DNA of 64,000 nt from Tyto alba (taxonomy: Eukaryota > Chordata > Aves > Strigiformes > Tytonidae). The notes beneath the pieces were generated by a model. That model saw only the letters and a program-made list of their open reading frames with translations. It was not told the DNA's origin and made no database searches. The stretch spans positions 7,249,817 to 7,313,816 of the forward strand of contig NW_024881277.1 of the NCBI RefSeq assembly GCF_018691265.1, read 5' to 3'. Numbering within the stretch: position 1 is the first letter of the stretch; every line of letters begins with the position of its first letter. The translations under genes were made by a program, and so were the position numbers. Below, piece after piece: positions 56,799 to 64,000 of this stretch.

Positions 56799-57785
56799 GT
56801 TTGGCGACCCAGATGGGACCTTCTCTGCTCGGCTGCCGGGACTGCTGAAGGGTGGACGTCCTAGGTGCACCCCGAGCCTTTTCTCGGAGGATCTCCACTC
56901 CCAGCTGTCCACTACAGGAGCAGACAAGGACCGCCTGGACTATGGAAAGTTATGTTTAAAAATTGTATATGAGTTGTTGGTAAGACGCGCAGGGACGCCT
57001 GGCGCACAACTTAAAACTCAAGTAAGGAACTGGATTAATTGAGGTAGTGCGCACAGGGAACGGAATTAATTAAAAGGGGTAATAAGACCTGGGGTTCATG
57101 GGAGTGTCGGAGACCACCTCAGCAAACTGGATGAGTGGTTGTTGGGGTTCATGGGAGTGTCACCGACCACCTTGGGTTTGTTGAAATTGTAGTCTTTTTT
57201 CTTCCTCTTTTGTTCTCTTCTTTCTTTTGTTCTCCTTTTGAATTCTGTTTGAAAACTTTGGAGTTTGTCTAATTAATGAACTGTATTTAGGTATTTGTAT
57301 ATATTGTAAAAAGCATTGATCTTTGTATAAATCGGAGACAGAGGAGTGAATCCCTTCTCCGTTAGTTTGGATTAGAACCCAGTGATTATTTGTGTGAAAG
57401 GAATGAGTGGTTGGAGCGCGGAAATAGTTTATATTTGTTAAAAACTGTATGTAACCCCCTCAGACAGCCAGCTGCACTAGATTGGGAGCAGCCAGCTGAT
57501 CCTGTCCTATTTCCTTTGCGCCTCTGTTCCCAGTAATTTCTTTACAGGGAAAAACTTTTGTCAGACGTGGGTATAGTAAAATGTGTATGTTGTGGGTATA
57601 GGTGGCATTGTGCATCTAATAAGAGAAAGTCGAAGGGTTTAAAGTGTCCAGGAGAGGGCTTATAAGGACACGCAATACTCAGAAGACGAGAGGCGATAAT
57701 TATTAGGTCTGTGTATTTGTATGTTTGGAATTAAAGGAGGATTGGGAGACAGTGTGAAAGTCGTTGTAAGTGGAAGGGAAGGATT
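56799..57785 (+). mobile_element. Proviral leader with an internal duplication
   Basis: It follows the primer site. The phrase GGGGTTCATGGGAGTGTC occurs at about 57091 and again at about 57145, each followed by GACCACCT. No long frame is seen. The N-terminal part of gag is missing or degraded. Confidence 0.6.
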
Positions 57786-58400
57786 TTGGAAAGGGAAACA
57801 ATATTGGGATTTGTGGATGTGCCGCTCACTAATGTAGAAGTGAGGGCGTATAAGAATGAATTTAGGAAGTTATTAGAGGACCCTGTGGGGCTGTCGGAGA
57901 TGGGAATCTTTTTTTCTCCTGAAGAAAGACAAATGATCAGAACGTCTGGAATGTGGATATGGGAGAGAGAAAATCAGCAGGGGATACCCGGGGAAAAGAA
58001 ACTCCCTGTAACCCCTCTGCAGTGGAATCAGACTGAACAAGAGAGGAGGAGAGATATGAGTGACTCTAGGTCATTATAATAAGAGTCTGGATGAACCCCT
58101 GAGAGAAGCACAGAAAGTAGATATTAGAAAGGATGAAGAAAAGGCTAAAACTAAAGCTAAAATTATGATAACTGCACAAGAAGCTGTTAGAAATAAACAC
58201 AGGGAATCTCAGAAGGGAAATCACAAATTTGAAACAAGCAAGGGAATGAAAGGGAAGGTGGAACCAAGAGGTACCACTGGCTAGGGAAATCACAAGGGGA
58301 TGTTTTTATTGTGGGAAGGGGGGGGGGGGGGCATTGTAAACAAGAATGCCACCCGAAAATATGGGACCTGTTGGTGTTTGAAGTAACCCAACAGGATGAG
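57786..58400 (+). mobile_element. Gammaretrovirus-like gag, C-terminal part, broken
   Basis: The frame 57786-58079 contains FFSPEERQMIRTSGMWIWER, which fits the C-terminal half of a gammaretroviral capsid. A following frame (58060-58284) is Lys- and Glu-rich. Around 58300-58345 the sequence encodes CFYCGK and then, after an expanded G run, HCKQEC. This is a CCHC zinc knuckle stretched by poly-G. Matrix and the first half of capsid are not found. Confidence 0.75.
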
Positions 58401-58429
58401 GGTGGTAATCACTAGGGGTGTCAGGGGCT

Positions 58430-58760
58430 CTACCTCCTGGGGGGGGTATACCAACAGAAGAGCCCTTGATAAATTTGAAATTAAGACCGCAGGAGGAAGA
58501 TTATGTAAAAGAAACAACTTGGGCTGTAGGGGCTAAAGGTGAAGGGGTTTTCAGTCCCAGTTATAAAGAATGGGTTAATACAAGGGGAATATCAATATGC
58601 TGTTAATGATCTGTTGTTAATGCCAGGGGTAGGATGTAATTTGCTAGGTAGGGATTTACAAGTGCAATAAGGAATAGATGTGGTGCTGGATGAAGGAAAA
58701 CTAGTGGTTAAATTACTAGAATTATGGGAGGAGAATCGGGGAGGATATTCAGGAATGAGA
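58430..58760 (+). mobile_element. Protease-region remnant
   Basis: A frame with EEPLINLKLRPQEEDYVKET is followed, after a shift, by GVGCNLLGRDLQVQ. The LLGRDL phrase is typical of the end of a gammaretroviral protease. The active-site motif was not found. Confidence 0.6.
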
Positions 58761-58770
58761 GCATCACTGT

Positions 58771-59250
58771 TTGGATTTTATAAATTATCAAACGAAAATA
58801 AGAGAAGATCTGTTAGATGAACCTTTGCCCTATAGAGAAAAACTATTTATTGATGGGTCCTCTCGATGCCTAGAAGGGAAAAGAATATTGGGTTATGCAA
58901 TTGTCGAGGGGCAGAAGATGGAAGTGTTTGAAAAGGGGAAATTACCTGCTGGGTGGCCAGCACAAGCCTGTGAACTCTATGCCCTAAAACAGACATTGGT
59001 ATATTTGAGAGATAAGGAAGGGACAGTGTACACAGACTCGAAGTATGCATTTGGAGTGGTCCACACATTTGGAAAAATATGGGAAGGAAGAGGGCTTATA
59101 AATACAAAAGGGAAGGAGCTAGTACACGAGCGGCTGATCAGAGAAGTTTTAGAATCCCTGAAGCTCCCTACAGAAATTGCAGTTGTGCATGCGAAAGGAC
59201 ATCAGAGGGGAGCATCGATGGAAATAAGGGGGAATAATTTAGCAGATTAA
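58771..59250 (+). mobile_element. RNase H domain of a gammaretrovirus-like pol
   Basis: The open frame is 159 codons. Catalytic motifs are visible in order: FIDGSSR (first Asp), CELYALKQ (Glu), YTDSKYAFGV (Asp), and GNNLAD at the end (last Asp). The reverse transcriptase that should precede it is absent, since the protease remnant ends less than 100 bases upstream. Minus-strand 63740-64000 is nearly identical to its last half. Confidence 0.88.
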
Positions 59251-59254
59251 GTAG

Positions 59255-59764
59255 CCAGAGAAGCAGCTACAGAATTATCATCAGTAGTTTTACTGGTAAT
59301 AACAACGGGGGATTATGAGAATTTAGCCCCAAATTTCACAGAACAAGAGAAGGTTATACTTAAAAATAAGGGGGGGGGGGAAAGATCCAGAAGGAAAATG
59401 GACTTTACCAGATGGAAGGTAGATGTTAAATAAAACATGATCATGAGAAATTCTGTCATTAATACATCAGAAAATACATTGGGGAACGCAATCACTTTGT
59501 GATCATTTTCTTAGACAATATGGGTGTATAGGAATATATACGGAGGCTAAACAACTAGTTGATCGATGTCTGATTTGTCAAAAAGTGAACAAAAAGGTAA
59601 TGAGAAAAAGGTGGCTGGGGAACAGGAGCTAGCAGTACAAAGCCTCCAGGTAGACTTAACAGAGCTACCTCGAATACAAGGGTGGAAGTATTTGTTGGTA
59701 TTAGTGGCTCACTTAACTCACAGGGTGGAAGCAATCCCCCACACCAAGGGCAATGGCAACCATG
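59255..59764 (+). mobile_element. Integrase N-terminal part, cut by a second provirus
   Basis: A degraded zinc-binding region lies near 59460-59590, with CLICQKV in one frame. The beginning of the catalytic core (LQVDLTELPRIQGWKYLLVL, then HRVEAIPHTKGNGNH) reads to 59764. There the sequence switches at ACCATG to an LTR in the opposite orientation. The minus-strand copy continues past this point, so the break is an insertion. Confidence 0.82.
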
Positions 59765-60150
59765 TGTTATAAATTGAGACCACAATGGATCATAATCCAA
59801 TTATAATTTTATTAATTATAGCAAGTAGAATATGAGCAAAGACAGCGCTGGACGGCAGGGGAGTCTGCGCTCCGCCAACTGCCGTACTGATCAGTTCAAA
59901 CAGTTCCTTTTTATACATTTTTACATTCGTGGTTGTCTTTGATCAGTACCCCTTCTGCTTGCACAAGCGGTATCTATCTGGTTTGTGTAAGCAATTGCGG
60001 TTATCTTGTCTCACAGGTTATCTTGTCTCACACAAGCGGTGTCTGGCAGCTATTTGCATAAGCAGTTTTTCTGTCTTTTGCCGCCTAACCTTTACATTGA
60101 GCTTAACATAAATTTCAATAAACAATACCCTTAGTTCATAGTTTCTTACA
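59765..60150 (-). mobile_element. 3' LTR of a minus-strand provirus
   Basis: Read on the minus strand it starts TGTAAGAAACT and ends TTTATAACA, 386 bases. It has a TATA box (TGTATAAAAAGG near 59915) and AATAAA at 59813-59808. A purine-rich tract adjoins its start. Two near-copies of a TGTGAGACAAGATAACC phrase occur in the U3 part. Confidence 0.82.
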
Positions 60151-60172
60151 ATCCCCCCTTTTTCTTTTATCC
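60151..60172 (-). other. Polypurine tract
   Basis: The minus strand reads AAAAGAAAAAGGGGGGAT directly before the LTR, as expected for plus-strand DNA priming in a retrovirus. Confidence 0.8.
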
Positions 60173-62560
60173 TATTATTGTTTATTAGATGCTACTTTCA
60201 TTTTCGTCACTGCAAACAAACCTTTTTCCACAATTCCAACATTTATCATAACACTCTCAAGATAATACCTTACAATTACAATCATAGTTTTCACGTGGCA
60301 TAACGCATTCACAACAATCTTTTCCACCAGGAAGCTCCTAATAGATCATCCCACCATTCTGAGTCTAACATTGAGGGTGTTTTCAGAGCACCATAGGTAA
60401 AACAGCTCTTATTCTATCTGCTATGTGCAGTTGTCGCCTTAATGTTTTTGCCGTGTGTTATTTATTCCTTGCTTTGTTCAGTTAATCCAACAAGTTGTGA
60501 CCAACATGCAATTTGCTACTACTGTTTCACCTGTTGGTGTTAAGCAAATTCGAGCTGTGTGCCGAACTGCACAGTCAACCGTACTATCAGACACTCTGTA
60601 AACAATAATCAACAATTTATTAGCAAACAAGAACCTGAAATAATTAACTGTATAACAATCCAGCAAAGTCCCACGCGACACAATCAGAAAGAGAAAAAGT
60701 AAGAACCAAAGATATCAGCACTGTCCTTTGGATGTTGTCCTTCGATGTCTTGTTACCCTTACTCACGGGGCGATAGCGATAGAAAGACAGAAAGAGTCCA
60801 AGAACAACAGTCCAGTCACACGCCGCGCGGTAACTCCTCTGATCAACAACATTTTCTTCTTTGAACTATAAGTCTGTTTCCATCACCTCATCAAGGTTTC
60901 GAGGGCGTCTTAGTTGTCTTCGTGATCTTGGAGGATTGGGGGGAGGAGGTGATCTTCTCCAACACCAGCCACGAGACATTCCCTCGCATACCGCGATGGC
61001 AACGACAGTCACCACCAATATAATGAAAAATCCCAACAGCAGGCCGGCGCACACGGGATCGTCCCCTACTCCCATCTTCCCAAGATTGCAATCCAGCGGG
61101 ATCAGTAAGATTAGTGGGATAGTCCAGCCCCAGGCTAGCGGCTTGACCGAGGAAGGTCCAAGTGCGCAATGAGCGGAAGTTTCTCTTCCACCCAGAATGC
61201 CTGTGCTGCCTAGATCTGGGCGGGCCTGGCAGTTGTTTTTGCCATCCGGGTATAGCCGAACTTTCGAGACCCTCCAGCAACACATGCGCTTTGGACTGGG
61301 GGCGTGGAAATCCATTTTCCTGCTGCGTATGTGGACCCTGACTCCTGATCCCTACAGACCAGGCAGGTTCGCCACTCGCGCTCTCACTCTTGTACCTCCG
61401 ATACCGCGAAAACAATGGAGCGTGCTTATGCATGGGCAGCAATTTATTGTGCAGCCTTGATGTTGGTAGCCCTCACTTTGTTTGCCTTTTTACTACATAT
61501 CTTTTGCCCTTGTAAATGTTCCTCTTTCAAGTACCCATGTAGTTGTATCTGCTTATGTAAACCACCATCTCCTTTGGTTAACCATGTTCGAAAATTCTGT
61601 TATAGGTCTTTTCGGCGGTTTTGGTACTGGCTGTTTTACTTCTGTCACATCTTTTACTTGGATTCTCTTCTTCCCACTAAAATATCTCCATCCACCCTTC
61701 TGTCTTTGGGAAAGCAAAGCCACTCTGATGTTGGACATAACAGTAAAGCACTTGCTGCACAAATTTGCCACTATTAAAGCAAACCATACCAGGATGATTA
61801 GCAGAGGTCCGGTATAACATATACTCCCACCTCTCATGCCTATGGGGTTGCAGCCCACAGCTGAGATAAAAGGTCTTCTTGGTGGCGAGCACAGAGGTTA
61901 ACCCGGTCTTGCCCTCTACTGTTTAACAAATCCGTGTGTTAAGAGTTAGTCAATTCAAGTGCAGCTCCTTTGTAGCCACTTCCTTTGTTTCTAAGCAAAG
62001 CAAAATTTTGGCACTTTCCTGATAGTGTCCTCCCATCAACTCTCAGGGACATCACAAATTCTGGGGACTAACCTCTTTTTCCCCGTAAATCAAGGTTACA
62101 GTTCATGCCCCTTCCCTATACAGTTATAAGACAATTTTCTCCATCTGCAAGAAATACCACATCCGGTAACACATTCACATTCACACAAAACCCACGCTTC
62201 ATGACATCCATACATACACTCGAGACAAGGTATTACCCTATTAGGTTGATTTTCTAGCAATGCCTAATTGACTCCAAAATGCTCATAATCTCACATGTCT
62301 GTCAGTTAATGCTCGGTAAACGCCAGCTTTTCCCTGACAGTTTTTTTTTGTTTGGTTTTGTCTGTTTTTTGTTTTTGTTTCCTTATACAGCAAGTAAGTA
62401 AATGAATAAGTAAATTTTCACAGTGTTACCTTCTGAACCCAGTCAAAAACCCAGTCAAACCACTGGTTAAGAGTCATTCAATCCCCTCCTGATGAATTTA
62501 CTTAGTCCTTTGAGGGTGACTTGTAGTTGGTCAGTTGATGGTACCACAGTCCACTCCTGA
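60173..62560 (-). mobile_element. env-region of the minus-strand provirus, degraded or unusual
   Basis: It lies between the integrase and the polypurine tract, where env belongs. No full-length envelope frame is present. One minus frame (61315-60866, 149 codons) has a single strong membrane segment (LLLGFFIILVVTVVAIAVC) followed by a basic, proline-rich tail. Another (61858-61553) has a hydrophobic stretch (GPLLIILVWFALIVANLC). Frames are interrupted between them. No fusion-peptide or surface-transmembrane cleavage motif was recognised. Confidence 0.55.
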
Positions 62561-63640
62561 GGCTTTTCCACCGGTCCTTTTCCTCAGGGAGGCAAGGAGT
62601 CCACCCCTTTTCTTTTGTTCGGATCGCTGTCTCGGTGGTCAGCAGCACCTGAAATGGACCTTCCCACTCGGGAGTTAATGATTAATCTTTCCACACTTTT
62701 ATCAATACCCAATCACCTGGTTTTACATTGTGGATATTAAAAGCCAATGGTGGTATTTGAGGCAGAAGTCCTTTCTTTCTTAGTTTCATTAAAGTGTTAC
62801 CAATTCTTATTACATACTTTCTTACATACTGATCTCCTACTTCAGGGATGACAATATCCCTGTCAGTTACTCATACATGGTAATCCAAACATCATTTCAT
62901 AGGGAGAAATTCCCAGGTCTGTTCGTGGCTGAGTATTGATCCTTAATAAGGCCAACGGCAGGCATTTAATCCAAGACATCTGAGTCTCAATCATTAACTT
63001 AGTCAAGGTTTGTTTTGAAGTTTGATTCATTCTTTCTCCTCTTCCAGAACTCCGAGGATGCCATGGGGTGTGCCATGCCCATTCGATCCCTAAGGCTTCA
63101 GATAGCTGTTGTATAATTTTTAAAATTAAATGTGTTCCTCCGCCCAAGTCTATTCTTTCTATTAATCCATATCTGGGGATAATGTTTTCCAGTAACACCT
63201 TGGATACCATGGTTGCCATTGCCCTTGGTGTGGGGGATTGCTTCCACCCAATGAGTTAAGTGAGCCACTAATACCAACAAATACTTTCACCCTTGTATTT
63301 GAGGTAGCTCTGTTAAGTCTACCTGGAGGCTTTGTATGGCTAGCTCCTGTTCCCCAGCCACCTTTTTTTTTTTTTTTTTTTTTTTTTCCTGTTACCTTTT
63401 TGTTCACTTTTTAACAAATTAAACATCGATCAACTAGTTGTTTAGCTACCGTATATATTCCTATACACCCATATTGTCTAAGAAAATGATCACAAAGTGA
63501 TTGCGTTCCCCAATGTATTTTCTAATGTATTAATGACAGAATTTCTCATGATCTTGTTTTAGTTTAACATCTGCCTTCCATCTGCTAAAGTCCATTTTCC
63601 TTCTGAATCTTTTCCCCCCCTTATTTTTAAGTATATCCTT
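62561..63640 (-). mobile_element. Integrase of the minus-strand provirus, broken
   Basis: From right to left: a degraded zinc-binding region (about 63400-63550), the start of the catalytic core (AHLTHWVEAIPHTKGNGN near 63230-63280), then a catalytic-core stretch with WAWHTPWHPRSSGRGERMNQ and LPLALLRINTQPRTDLGISP (62863-63219). The C-terminal part has WEGPFQVLLTTETAIRT at 62621-62672, a gammaretrovirus-type motif. The first core Asp region lies beside a poly-T run (63362-63387) and the reading frame changes several times, so it is inactive as read. Confidence 0.85.
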
Positions 63641-63739
63641 TTCTTGTTCTGTGAAATTTGGGGCTAAATTCTCATAATCCCCTGGTATTATTACCAATAA
63701 AACTACCAATGATGATTCTGTAGCTGCTTCTCTGGCTAC

Positions 63740-64000
63740 TTAATCTGCTAAATTATTCCCCCTTATTTCCATTGATGCTCCCCTCTGATGTCCTTTCACA
63801 TGCACAATTGCAATTTCTGTGGGGAGCTTCAGGGCTTCTAAAACTTCTCTGATCAGCCGCTCGTGTACTAGCTCCTTCCCTTTTGTATTTATAAGCCCTC
63901 TTTCTTCCCATATTTTTCCAAATGTGTGGACCACTCCAAATGCATACTTTGAGTCTGTGTACACTGTCCCTTCCTTATCTCTCAAATATACCAATGTCTG
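63740..64000 (-). mobile_element. RNase H end of the minus-strand provirus, running off the window
   Basis: The frame contains YTDSKYAFGVVHTFGKIWEE and ends GNNLAD. It is nearly identical to 58990-59250 on the plus strand. The rest of pol and the 5' LTR must lie beyond 64000. Confidence 0.85.

Overview
The window looks like bird nuclear DNA, most likely from a songbird or close relative. The signs are CR1-type LINE fragments, several olfactory receptor (OR) copies of the bird-expanded family 14 (gamma-c) type, many endogenous retrovirus (ERV) LTRs and proviral pieces, G-rich minisatellites and CpG islands. Nothing bacterial was seen: no operons, CRISPR array or rRNA. I recognised no tRNA gene. 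Family names come from reading the sequence by eye, since no database could be searched.

Layout. 1-2.93 kb is AT-rich with no recognised gene. A G-rich minisatellite (2.94-3.92 kb) runs straight into a CpG island (3.92-4.83 kb). An LTR-like block (5.0-6.46 kb, minus) leads into the OR region. Three related minus-strand OR segments follow: copy A (OR at 6.67-7.60 kb), copy B (20.34-21.30 kb) and copy C (35.78-36.73 kb). Each has the same kind of upstream sequence, and A and C also share a CR1 at the far end (10.1-11.3 and 40.0-41.3 kb). Four further OR remnants lie between and around them (15.2, 18.8, 25.3 and 33.2 kb). An ERV-L-like element splits one OR at 25.57 kb. It is followed by an antisense protease fragment, an LTR, a 40-bp minisatellite with a TGATGTCA core (29.0-29.74 kb) and an LTR with a tRNA-Pro-like primer site (29.75-30.47 kb). 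More ERV, LTR and CR1 pieces fill 41.3-44.9 kb, ahead of a second CpG island (44.92-46.08 kb).

The best candidate for an undescribed gene is on the minus strand at 48.69-52.80 kb. It has a TATA-like box, a start codon, clean splice sites whose phases agree, a tandemly duplicated 1.55-kb intron-plus-exon unit, a basic cysteine-containing C-terminus and a poly(A) signal. I do not recognise the product.

From 53.4 kb to the end the window is stacked ERVs: an LTR and leader, a retrovirus with a tRNA-Lys-like primer site and a gag start, and a plus-strand gammaretrovirus-like provirus lacking reverse transcriptase. That provirus is cut inside integrase by a second provirus in the opposite orientation, which runs off the window end.

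No OR here has an undamaged reading frame. Much of the damage is one- or two-base deletions, so raw-read error or assembly error must be weighed against real pseudogenisation.
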